From assembly GCA_003978395.1 (NCBI GenBank), contig QNZV01000014.1:1-9889 (forward strand): 9,889 bases of DNA. The letters run 5' to 3'. Under the pieces are notes generated by a model that was not told where the DNA came from, searched no databases, and worked only from the letters and a program-made list of their open reading frames with translations. Made by a program: the position numbers and the translations under genes. Source of the stretch: Sulfurovum sp. Lineage in GTDB: Bacteria; Campylobacterota; Campylobacteria; Campylobacterales; Sulfurovaceae. This document shows, piece by piece, positions 1-5,496 of the stretch; within the stretch, counting starts at the first letter, position 1; every line of letters begins with the position of its first letter.

Positions 1-311
1 TTTTAAAAAATGACAAAAACTATGCCAATGCTTCTAAATATTTAACAAAAGGTGCAAGTGGTCTACTGAGTTTTGAGGTGGAAAATTTTGAAATAGCCAA
101 AAAGATACTCGATAAGGTAGAGATATTCTCGATTGTTGCAAATATTGGAGACAGTAAATCTATTATAAACCACTCTGCATCAACAACGCATCAACAGTTA
201 TCAAAAGAGGAACTTCAAAAAGCAGGTGTTGGCGAAGGGCTAATTCGGTTAAGTATCGGAATTGAAGATGTAGAGGATTTGATTGCTGATTTAGAGAAGG
301 CTTTAAGTTAA
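1..311 (+). CDS. metY: O-acetylhomoserine sulfhydrylase (MetY), C-terminal end, 5' partial
   Basis: The frame is open from the window edge (first whole codon at position 3) to a TAA at 309-311, giving about 102 C-terminal residues. The enzyme is a PLP-dependent member of the Cys/Met-metabolism family that makes homocysteine from O-acetylhomoserine and sulfide in the cytoplasm. The visible tail fits MetY: a GASGLLSFEV strand, the segment FSIVANIGDSKSIINHSAST followed by THQQLS, and the closing LIRLSIGIEDVEDLIADLE, whose Arg usually contacts the substrate carboxylate. The PLP lysine lies outside the window. The GTG at 78 is an internal valine codon, not a start. metX, which makes the substrate, lies about 1 kb downstream on the same strand, supporting the assignment. 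Cystathionine gamma-synthase is a less likely alternative because the NIGDSKS-type segment is typical of MetY. Confidence 0.88.
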   Translation, partial: LKNDKNYANASKYLTKGASGLLSFEVENFEIAKKILDKVEIFSIVANIGDSKSIINHSASTTHQQLSKEELQKAGVGEGLIRLSIGIEDVEDLIADLEKALS

Positions 312-323
312 CTACTATTTTTT

Positions 324-342
324 GTGGGCTATATTAGCCCAC
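324..342. terminator. GC-rich hairpin between convergent metY and dsb-like gene
   Basis: A perfect 7-bp stem, GTGGGCT / AGCCCAC, encloses a 5-base loop ATATT. It lies 12 bases after the metY stop and 13 bases after the stop of the opposite-strand gene. On neither strand is it followed by a T-tract: the T run lies before the stem on the + strand and an A-rich run follows it. It is placed like a bidirectional terminator but is not a canonical intrinsic one. Confidence 0.6.
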
Positions 343-355
343 TAGAGAAAAAGAA

Positions 356-1186
356 CTATTTCTTAAAATAGCTTTTATACTTTTTACGTGTAGGGTCCCA
401 AAGACCATCTATAAATATGGTAGGTGTTCCCGTTATCATAAGACGTTTTTTTAATGTTTTATCAACTTTTAATGCATGATTAATCTCATCAGAATATATA
501 TCTACTCTCTTAATTGTAACCCCTGTTTTATCTTTGATAGCCTTTAATATCACATCTGCATTTATCTCTCTAGGACTGACAAGTAGATGATACATACTTT
601 TTAAATGTTCCAGCTCGCCTCTTTTTTGAAAAATCAACATTGCTCTTGTTGCTGTATCTGATGCAGGATGAATTCTTAATAGAGGTAGATGATAATAGTA
701 GAGTGCAAACAACTTTGGATGAGCCTTTACATCATCTATTAACTTAGGAACAATCTCTTGACAATAGGGACAAAAAGGGTCACTTAAAACTAAAAGTTTA
801 TGCTTTGCATCTTTATTTCCTAGTAAAAGATGTGCATCATCATATGCTTCAAGAGGAACTTTAGGTTTTAAAATGTTTTTATAATCTTTATTAGATTTAT
901 CTTTTAATGAAAAAGCTATTTTATTTCCTTTTGTAAAAACAACTTGATTTACCCTACGTTTACGAGTTTTATTTTCAAGCTTAATATTCACATCTAGAGA
1001 TAAAAAATAGACTTCCCAACCATGTGTATTTTTAATAGGATAGCTTGAAATAGTTTCAATTTTTGTTACAGGAGAGTTCATTTTTTTAGCCATATAGCTC
1101 TTTACATAGTGATGAATCCCAGCCTCACTAACTGCATGTAACTGAAATGTTAATAAGACTACTATAAACAATATTATTTTTTTCAT
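356..1186 (-). CDS. Periplasmic Dsb-type thiol:disulfide oxidoreductase/isomerase (DsbC/DsbG-like)
   Basis: This 276-residue protein has an N-terminal signal sequence (about residues 1-20, hydrophobic IILFIVVLLTF). A mostly basic domain follows (about 23-110), then a thioredoxin-fold domain (about 125-276). The redox motif is CPYC at C139-C142, as in E. coli DsbG. The cis-proline loop reads ITGTP (T254-P255); Thr before cis-Pro is typical of DsbC/DsbG rather than DsbA. The 116-residue distance from the first Cys to cis-Pro is closer to DsbA spacing, so the protein mixes features of both groups. The layout recalls the dimeric two-domain Dsb proteins of Helicobacter and Campylobacter (memory, not checked). 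It probably oxidises or reshuffles disulfides in the periplasm. The start ATG is preceded by AAGGAG 9 bases upstream. It sits alone on the - strand between metY and metX. Confidence 0.82.
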   Translation of the reverse strand: MKKIILFIVVLLTFQLHAVSEAGIHHYVKSYMAKKMNSPVTKIETISSYPIKNTHGWEVYFLSLDVNIKLENKTRKRRVNQVVFTKGNKIAFSLKDKSNKDYKNILKPKVPLEAYDDAHLLLGNKDAKHKLLVLSDPFCPYCQEIVPKLIDDVKAHPKLFALYYYHLPLLRIHPASDTATRAMLIFQKRGELEHLKSMYHLLVSPREINADVILKAIKDKTGVTIKRVDIYSDEINHALKVDKTLKKRLMITGTPTIFIDGLWDPTRKKYKSYFKK

Positions 1187-1221
1187 ACTTCTTTACTCCT
1201 TGGATATAGTTATAATCGTCT

Positions 1222-1230
1222 ATTTTAGCA
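1222..1230 (-). promoter_or_regulatory. Extended -10 promoter element for the dsb-like gene
   Basis: Read on the - strand this is TGCTAAAAT: an extended -10 TG, a 1-base gap, then TAAAAT (5 of 6 to TATAAT). It lies 35 bases before the ATG at 1186, leaving room for a short leader containing the AAGGAG ribosome-binding site. No -35 box is evident, as is common for sigma-70 promoters of Campylobacterota. Confidence 0.45.
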
Positions 1231-1266
1231 TATCACTATTAAATAAAACCATAATCAACATGATTT

Positions 1267-1290
1267 TATACTATTTATTTTGCATATATA
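1267..1290 (+). promoter_or_regulatory. metX: Candidate promoter region for metX-xseB
   Basis: Two possible -10 boxes are present: TATACT at 1267-1272 (5 of 6), and a TGC followed by ATATAT at 1281-1289, which has the extended -10 form. I cannot decide between them. The surrounding 1187-1338 region is AT-rich and also carries the divergent promoter of the dsb-like gene. No riboswitch-like conserved structure was recognised upstream of metX. Confidence 0.3.
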
Positions 1291-1338
1291 AGGAATTAAT
1301 ATAAGAAGTAAAAGTACAAATTGGGTAAAATTCTACTA

Positions 1339-2442
1339 ATGAAACTAGAAAAAAAAATTGCATATTTTACACATCCTCTATATTTAGAAAGTGGTAGAAT
1401 ATTAGAACCCTACCAAATTACCTATGAAACATATGGAGAGATCAATAAAGATGCTTCTAATGTAATTTTAATTTGCCATGCACTAAGTGGTTCAGCACAC
1501 GCAGCAGGAATGCATGAAGGCGACAGAAAAGCAGGTTGGTGGGATGGACTTATTGGCGATGGTAAAACCATTGATACTCAAAAATACTTTATCATTTCAA
1601 CCAATGTTATTGGTTCGTGTTTTGGAAGTACTGGACCAATGGATAGTGATTATCCTAGCCAAAATCCGTTTCGGCTCAAATTTCCTGTTTTAACCATAAA
1701 AGATATGATTAAAGCACAAAAACAGCTTCTTAGTCAATTAGGTATTCATCATCTCTATGCCATTATCGGTGGTTCTATGGGTGGAATGCAAGCATTACAA
1801 TTTGCTGTAGACTACCCTAACTTTGCAGACAAAATTATCTCATTAGCCGCTACTTATGCCACACAACCTTGGGCAATTGGATTTAATAAAGTTGCCATTG
1901 AAGCAATCAGAAGAGACCCTCGTTTCAAGAATGGTAACTATGAGAAAGATGCATTTAAGGAGAATGGTTTAGATGGATTAGCAATTGGTAGAATTGCAGG
2001 ACACATCTCCTATCTTTCTCCTCACTCAATGAATGATAAATTTGGACGAAACTATGTCAATAATGATGGTCTCTTTGAACTCTTTGGACGTTATGAAGTT
2101 GAGAGATACATGGAGTACAATACCGATAACTTTTCACGAATTTTTGACCCTCTTTCATATTTATATATAGTAAAGGCAATCAATACCTTTAATTTAAGTA
2201 GAGGTTATGACTCTTTGCATGAGGCTATTTTACGTATAAAAGCAGAAGTAACCTTAATCTCTTTTTCTAGTGATTATCTATTTTTTCCTAAAGAGATGAA
2301 ACATATAGACCATATGATGAAAAGAAATGCACAAGACTCCTACTATTATGAGATAGATAGTAACTATGGACATGATGCTTTTTTAGTAGAACTCGATAAA
2401 TTTTCAAATATTATAGAGAATAAATTAAATAGTAAAGGCTAA
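1339..2442 (+). CDS. metX: Homoserine O-acetyltransferase MetX
   Basis: This alpha/beta-hydrolase acyltransferase activates homoserine for methionine synthesis, normally with acetyl-CoA. The catalytic triad is visible: the nucleophile elbow GGSMGG (S146, numbered from the ATG at 1339), the acid in FSSDYLF (D312) and the histidine in YGHDAFL (H345). Other family landmarks are CHALSGSAHAAG, GWWDGLIG and SCFGSTGP. At 367 residues it has the usual MetX length. An in-frame TTG at 1321 would add six residues. I prefer the ATG because the homologous region begins with KLEKKIAYF, although neither start has a strong Shine-Dalgarno sequence. Some MetX proteins use succinyl-CoA, and the sequence alone does not settle this. 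The xseB start codon follows the stop after only 3 bases, so the two genes are surely cotranscribed. metY upstream supplies the next step. Confidence 0.93.
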   Translation: MKLEKKIAYFTHPLYLESGRILEPYQITYETYGEINKDASNVILICHALSGSAHAAGMHEGDRKAGWWDGLIGDGKTIDTQKYFIISTNVIGSCFGSTGPMDSDYPSQNPFRLKFPVLTIKDMIKAQKQLLSQLGIHHLYAIIGGSMGGMQALQFAVDYPNFADKIISLAATYATQPWAIGFNKVAIEAIRRDPRFKNGNYEKDAFKENGLDGLAIGRIAGHISYLSPHSMNDKFGRNYVNNDGLFELFGRYEVERYMEYNTDNFSRIFDPLSYLYIVKAINTFNLSRGYDSLHEAILRIKAEVTLISFSSDYLFFPKEMKHIDHMMKRNAQDSYYYEIDSNYGHDAFLVELDKFSNIIENKLNSKG

Positions 2443-2445
2443 ATA

Positions 2446-2625
2446 GTGCAAACAGTAACATTTGAACAGAAACTAGAAGCATCAAAAAAAATATTAAATC
2501 AACTTTTAAACCCTGCTATTACCCTAGAAGAGAGCTTAAAACTCTATGAAGATGGGATAAAAGAGATAAAATCAGCACAAAAAATGATAGAAGAGGCAAA
2601 AGTTAAAATAGAATTAATTACTTAA
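2446..2625 (+). CDS. xseB: Exodeoxyribonuclease VII small subunit
   Basis: This 59-codon gene starts with GTG and ends with TAA at 2623-2625. It encodes a small, all-helical, highly charged protein with the XseB pattern: TFEQKLEASKKILNQLLNP, then ITLEESLKLYEDGIKEIKSA, then QKMIEEAKVKIE. XseB subunits bind the large subunit XseA to form the single-strand-specific exonuclease VII in the cytoplasm. The family is normally 60-85 residues, so this one is at the short end. GTG 2446 must be the start (or something downstream), because the metX stop codon lies in the same frame 3 bases earlier. AAAGG at 2434-2438, inside the metX end, is well spaced (7 bases) as the ribosome-binding site, so translation is probably coupled to metX. 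xseA is not in the window. Confidence 0.88.
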   Translation: MQTVTFEQKLEASKKILNQLLNPAITLEESLKLYEDGIKEIKSAQKMIEEAKVKIELIT

Positions 2626-2632
2626 AAGAGTC

Positions 2633-2660
2633 AAATATTATTAAATATTATTAAATGTTA
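2633..2660 (+). repeat. Tandem 10-bp AT-rich direct repeats upstream of the response regulator
   Basis: AAATATTATT occurs twice head to tail (2633-2642, 2643-2652), followed by a degenerate third unit starting AAATGTTA. The period of 10 bases is about one helical turn, which would place any bound proteins on one face of the DNA. The block sits just after xseB and about 125-150 bases before the regulator start. It may be an operator array or simply AT-rich leader DNA. Confidence 0.5.
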
Positions 2661-2727
2661 CAATTAAGTCTATTTTATCTTTATTTCGTTATACTTAAAG
2701 AGATAATTTTTTTAGTTAGCTTTTAAT

Positions 2728-2754
2728 TTAACTTAATAGTTAACATGTTACAAT
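2728..2754 (+). promoter_or_regulatory. Promoter with overlapping palindromes upstream of the receiver-RHH regulator
   Basis: TGTTACAAT (2746-2754) reads as an extended -10 (TG, 1 base, TACAAT). The perfect 10-bp palindrome TAACATGTTA (2741-2750) overlaps it. A further inverted repeat, TTAACT-TAAT-AGTTAA (2728-2743), abuts and overlaps that. TAAC/GTTA half-sites thus recur several times within about 25 bp. The ten bases ATGTTACAAT also occur at 2655-2664, exactly 90 bases upstream. This arrangement fits an autoregulated promoter, but binding is inferred. Confidence 0.45.
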
Positions 2755-2785
2755 ATATTAAAAAAGAAGGAATAGGCAGAATAGC

Positions 2786-3331
2786 ATGAATAATGACTTA
2801 ATGAAAATTGTTGAAGAGACAAAAAAACTAAAAACTTTAGTATTAGAGGATGAGCCAGAAACAAATGAGCTAATGTGTACAACACTAAAAAACTTTTTTG
2901 CAGAAGTTCACTCAGCAGCAGATGCAAATGAGGCAATGACTCTTTTTGAGAAATATAGCCCAGATATTATCTTTATTGATATTATATTACCAGGAAAAAG
3001 TGGTTTAGAGGTAGCTAAAGAGATTAGAGAAATTAATCCTAAACAGATTATTGTAATCGTATCTGCAAGTAACGATATGGGCAATATCTCAGAAGCTGTT
3101 AAAATTGGAGTAAATAACTTTATTAGAAAACCAATTGATACAGATAAAATGATTGATGTTCTTAAAGATATTGTTTCTGACATTAAGAAACAGAAGAAAA
3201 ATAGAACTAAAATCTTTTCTATTACTTTACCTCTTGACCTTTATGAACAAGTTGACCAAGATGCAAAGAGTGAAAGTATCTCTAAAAATGCTATGATTAT
3301 TAGAGCATTAAAACATTTTTATAACCTCTAA
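2786..3331 (+). CDS. Response regulator: receiver domain plus ribbon-helix-helix (CopG/MetJ-like) output domain
   Basis: This 181-residue cytoplasmic protein carries a CheY-like receiver domain (about 15-130). The acidic pocket is E21/D22, the phospho-acceptor is D65 in IDIILPG, the switch serine is S93 in VSAS, and the lysine is K115 in FIRKPI, so phosphorylation is expected. After a basic linker (KKQKKNR, 134-140) comes a segment with the ribbon-helix-helix pattern: strand KIFSITLP (142-149), helix A DLYEQVDQDAK (151-161), a turn, and helix B SKNAMIIRALKHF (166-178). Such domains dimerise and insert a two-stranded sheet into the DNA major groove. Outward residues on the strand are plausibly S145 and T147. 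No winged-helix, HTH or GGDEF domain is present. The kinase is not in the window, so this is an orphan regulator here. AGAAGG lies 15 bases before the ATG, which is long; AGG at 2774-2776 is nearer. The receiver is certain. The output call rests on pattern recognition. Confidence 0.83.
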   Translation: MNNDLMKIVEETKKLKTLVLEDEPETNELMCTTLKNFFAEVHSAADANEAMTLFEKYSPDIIFIDIILPGKSGLEVAKEIREINPKQIIVIVSASNDMGNISEAVKIGVNNFIRKPIDTDKMIDVLKDIVSDIKKQKKNRTKIFSITLPLDLYEQVDQDAKSESISKNAMIIRALKHFYNL

Positions 3332-3356
3332 TAAAAACTCTTTTCTAACAGGGTAT

Positions 3357-3374
3357 GGTCGGCAATAGCCGACC
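3357..3374. terminator. GC-rich hairpin between convergent regulator and outer-membrane gene
   Basis: A perfect 7-bp stem, GGTCGGC / GCCGACC, encloses the loop AATA. It lies 25 bases after the + strand stop and 7 bases after the - strand stop. As with the hairpin at 324-342, no T-tract follows it on either strand (TAAAAAT follows on +). Its position strongly suggests a shared transcript end, but it is not a textbook intrinsic terminator. Confidence 0.6.
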
Positions 3375-3381
3375 TAAAAAT

Positions 3382-3999
3382 CTATCTAAATCGTGAACGT
3401 TCTCCAAAAATATAAGAAAAATTAACTCCTATAGAATTCCCTTTCGCTGTTATAGTATTGTCTTTTTTTAATTTATACTCAATAAATGTACCCTTTAAAC
3501 CCATAGAGAAATTATTTGTTAACCTATATTGCATCTGTGCTACAGCTCCAAAAGCATTTTCATACTCATCATCTGCTTCATCATGGAAATAGTCTCCATT
3601 TTCATCATACCCTTTAAAACTACCCTCTAAAGCAGGATGTAAATGATAGGTTAAACCTCCTCCAAATTTCCAACGATGTGATTTAAACATTGCAAGAGCT
3701 GTAAAAGGGACAACATCCCATGTTACATCTCCATTAGAAGCACTATCATTGTCAAACTTATATCCTATTAGAAATTGAAGTTCCAAATTTGGGCTATCAA
3801 TAACAGCACCTGCTTCAAAACTAAGCCCCTGCCCTGCCCGAATTTTATTGATACTACTCTCATAATAACCATCATGTTCCACTGTAGCTAAAGTTGTCCC
3901 CCCAAAATCATAACCCATTTGCAAAATAGGTTTTAAATCATCTGATGCATTAATAGAAAGCAGTGTAAGAAAAGTTAATAGTGATATTTTGTTAAGCAT
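3382..3999 (-). CDS. Small outer-membrane beta-barrel protein, function unknown
   Basis: The 205-residue product has a signal peptide (about 1-18, ending near INASDD). Alternating hydrophobic/polar strands typical of an 8- to 10-stranded outer-membrane barrel follow, for example LELQFLIGYKF, FGGGLTYHL, AVAQMQYRL, FSMGLKGTFIEYKL and IGVNFSYIF. The last strand ends in aromatic YIF seven residues before the C-terminus rather than exactly at it. An acidic loop (about 132-147, DENGDYFHDEADDEYE) is probably extracellular and could bind cations. AAAGGA lies 6 bases before the ATG. It lies 62 bases downstream of radA on the same strand, separated by a weak hairpin, so it may have its own promoter or receive read-through. 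I do not recognise a named family. The barrel call is moderate. Confidence 0.68.
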   Translation of the reverse strand: MLNKISLLTFLTLLSINASDDLKPILQMGYDFGGTTLATVEHDGYYESSINKIRAGQGLSFEAGAVIDSPNLELQFLIGYKFDNDSASNGDVTWDVVPFTALAMFKSHRWKFGGGLTYHLHPALEGSFKGYDENGDYFHDEADDEYENAFGAVAQMQYRLTNNFSMGLKGTFIEYKLKKDNTITAKGNSIGVNFSYIFGERSRFR

Positions 4000-4023
4000 A
4001 AGAAATCCTTTAATATATTCATA

Positions 4024-4045
4024 AAAAATAGTTTAGTCTATTTTT
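4024..4045 (-). terminator. Weak AT-rich hairpin between radA and the outer-membrane gene
   Basis: The perfect 8-bp inverted repeat AAAAATAG / CTATTTTT has a 6-base loop. On the - strand it lies just after the radA stop and ends in a T run, so it could act as an intrinsic terminator of radA. Because it is mostly A:T pairs it is weak and symmetrical, and partial read-through into the barrel gene is likely. Confidence 0.35.
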
Positions 4046-4061
4046 GTGTTTAGATTGTGTT

Positions 4062-5411
4062 CTACATCCACTCTACTACCTTAGAAACTTCATTGGCTAT
4101 AAAGCATTTGATAGGACTCTTCTCTAAAGGCTTCGTAGGAACAATGGCTTTTGTAAAACCTTGGGTTTCCATCTCTTTTAATCGTTGCCCCAAAGCAGAA
4201 ATTTCACGAATCTCTCCTGTTAAACTTACCTCTCCTAAAAAAAGTGTTTCAGAGCTCAGTTCTCGGTCACGATACGAGCTTAAAATTGCTGCAATAATTG
4301 CTAAATCAGCCGAGGGTTCATTAATTTTGATACCCCCTGAAATATTGACATAGACATCATACGTCCCCAAAGGTAAATCCAGCTTTTTTTCCAACAGAGC
4401 CAAAAGCATATTTAGCCGATTATTATCAAAACCTGTTGAGCTTCGTTTTGGGTGTCCATAAGCTTCTGAGACCAACGCTTGAATCTCTATAATAATAGGA
4501 CGGCTACCCTCCATAATAACAGTTAAAGCTGAACCTGATGCCAATTTATCTTTATTGAAAAATTTACCTGCCATCGTTTGAGCATCTAGTAATCCATTTT
4601 TAGACATTTCAAAGATTCCAACTTCATTTGTACTTCCAAAACGGTTTTTGAATCCTCTTAACAATCGTAATTCAGAGTTAGGGTCTCCTTCAAAATAGAG
4701 TACCGTATCTACCATATGTTCCAATACTCTAGGTCCTGCAATAGACCCATCTTTGGTAATATGACCAATAATAAAAATTGGAATATCCAAACTTTTTGCC
4801 ACACGCATAAGCTCAAATGTTATAGTACGTACTTGTGTTACAGAACCTGGTGCAGAAGGAGTCTCTTCGGAGTAAAGAGTTTGAATTGAATCAATAATGA
4901 TAAAACCATATTTTTTGGATTTAATCTCTTGTAAAATAGTTTGAAGGTTAATCTCGGGAAGAAGATACAAATCTTTTTCGTTTGCCTGTAATCGGTCTGC
5001 ACGCAATTTAATTTGACCTGCTGACTCTTCTCCTGAGACATAGAGTACAGATATTTGTTGTTTTGCAAGGTTTCCTCCTATTTTCAAGAGTAGAGTAGAT
5101 TTCCCAATCCCAGGGCTTCCACCTATTAATGTAAGTGACCCTTGAACAATACCCCCACCTAAAACTAAATCTAACTCTTTACTTCCAGAAGAGAATCGTT
5201 GAATATTTTCTTGTTTAATTTTAGTAATAGAGATGGCTTTTTGACTATTAGGAGTTGAAGAGGCTTTTTTTGTCTCTTCTACAAATTTCATCTGTTCTGT
5301 TGTGAGTTCCATCAAGGTATCCCACTGGTTACAACCCGTACATTTTCCCAACCAACGAGGGCTTTGAAATCCACACGCTTGGCACTCAAATAAAGTTTTT
5401 TTCTTTGCCAT
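4062..5411 (-). CDS. radA: DNA repair protein RadA (Sms)
   Basis: RadA is a RecA-related, DnaB-like ATPase that promotes branch migration and processing of recombination intermediates. At 449 residues it is full length. Domains in order are: an N-terminal C4 zinc finger (C10, C13, C24, C27; CQACG and CTGC); a RecA-type ATPase core with Walker A GGSPGIGKST (K104) and Walker B FIIIDS (D174); the diagnostic RadA motif KNRFG (255-259); and a C-terminal Lon-protease-like domain (about 270-449) with EPSADLA, which in RadA has an architectural and DNA-binding role rather than proteolysis. The start ATG has GGAG 6 bases upstream. A TATAAT box on the - strand (5441-5446) gives it a probable promoter of its own, though it also lies downstream of the secreted-protein gene on the same strand. 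Nothing is missing. Confidence 0.97.
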   Translation of the reverse strand: MAKKKTLFECQACGFQSPRWLGKCTGCNQWDTLMELTTEQMKFVEETKKASSTPNSQKAISITKIKQENIQRFSSGSKELDLVLGGGIVQGSLTLIGGSPGIGKSTLLLKIGGNLAKQQISVLYVSGEESAGQIKLRADRLQANEKDLYLLPEINLQTILQEIKSKKYGFIIIDSIQTLYSEETPSAPGSVTQVRTITFELMRVAKSLDIPIFIIGHITKDGSIAGPRVLEHMVDTVLYFEGDPNSELRLLRGFKNRFGSTNEVGIFEMSKNGLLDAQTMAGKFFNKDKLASGSALTVIMEGSRPIIIEIQALVSEAYGHPKRSSTGFDNNRLNMLLALLEKKLDLPLGTYDVYVNISGGIKINEPSADLAIIAAILSSYRDRELSSETLFLGEVSLTGEIREISALGQRLKEMETQGFTKAIVPTKPLEKSPIKCFIANEVSKVVEWM

Positions 5412-5440
5412 CTACTGCTCCATAATAATATTATAAATAT

Positions 5441-5446
5441 ATTATA
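5441..5446 (-). promoter_or_regulatory. radA: Candidate -10 box for radA
   Basis: The - strand reads TATAAT exactly, with about 30 bases between the box and the radA ATG. A TTGACA sequence lies 29 bases further upstream, too far to pair with it as a classic -35. This fits a sigma-70 promoter of the -10-dependent type, in an AT-rich gap where chance matches are possible. Confidence 0.4.
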
Positions 5447-5473
5447 GGATAGAAAGAGAAAAAAGCTTAGTGA

Positions 5474-5490
5474 TATGTCAAATTGTCATA
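5474..5490. repeat. 17-bp imperfect palindrome upstream of radA
   Basis: TATGTCAA-A-TTGTCATA has 8-base arms with a single mismatch pair. It lies between the stop of the secreted-protein gene and the radA -10 box. It could be an operator for radA or a weak hairpin ending the upstream gene. No trailing T-tract is present on the - strand. Confidence 0.35.
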
Positions 5491-5496
5491 CTATTT

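Noticed and set aside
1321..1338. TTG start six codons upstream for metX
   Set aside because: The added residues (MGKILL) do not belong to the conserved MetX start, and the TTG has no clear ribosome-binding site. ATG 1339 preferred, not proven.
1187..1338. Possible SAM or other riboswitch ahead of metX
   Set aside because: No conserved riboswitch core or strong stem-loops were found; the region is AT-rich and explained by two divergent promoters.
1349..1357. Run of nine A bases at the start of metX, considered as a phase-variation tract
   Set aside because: It encodes plain Lys codons in a housekeeping gene of an AT-rich genome. Contingency tracts in this phylum are usually G/C runs in surface genes.
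2908..3183. 91-codon open frame on the - strand opposite the receiver domain
   Set aside because: It is the complement of conserved receiver codons; hydrophobic appearance comes from antisense of acidic/aliphatic codons, and there is no start context.
4057..4353. 98-codon open frame on the + strand opposite the end of radA
   Set aside because: It lies wholly against a well-supported radA reading frame, shows no recognisable domain, and mirrors the conserved RadA C-terminus.
5441..5485. TTGACA plus TATAAT on the - strand as a classic sigma-70 promoter for radA
   Set aside because: Spacing is about 29 bases, far outside the usable 15-20. Only the -10 box is retained.
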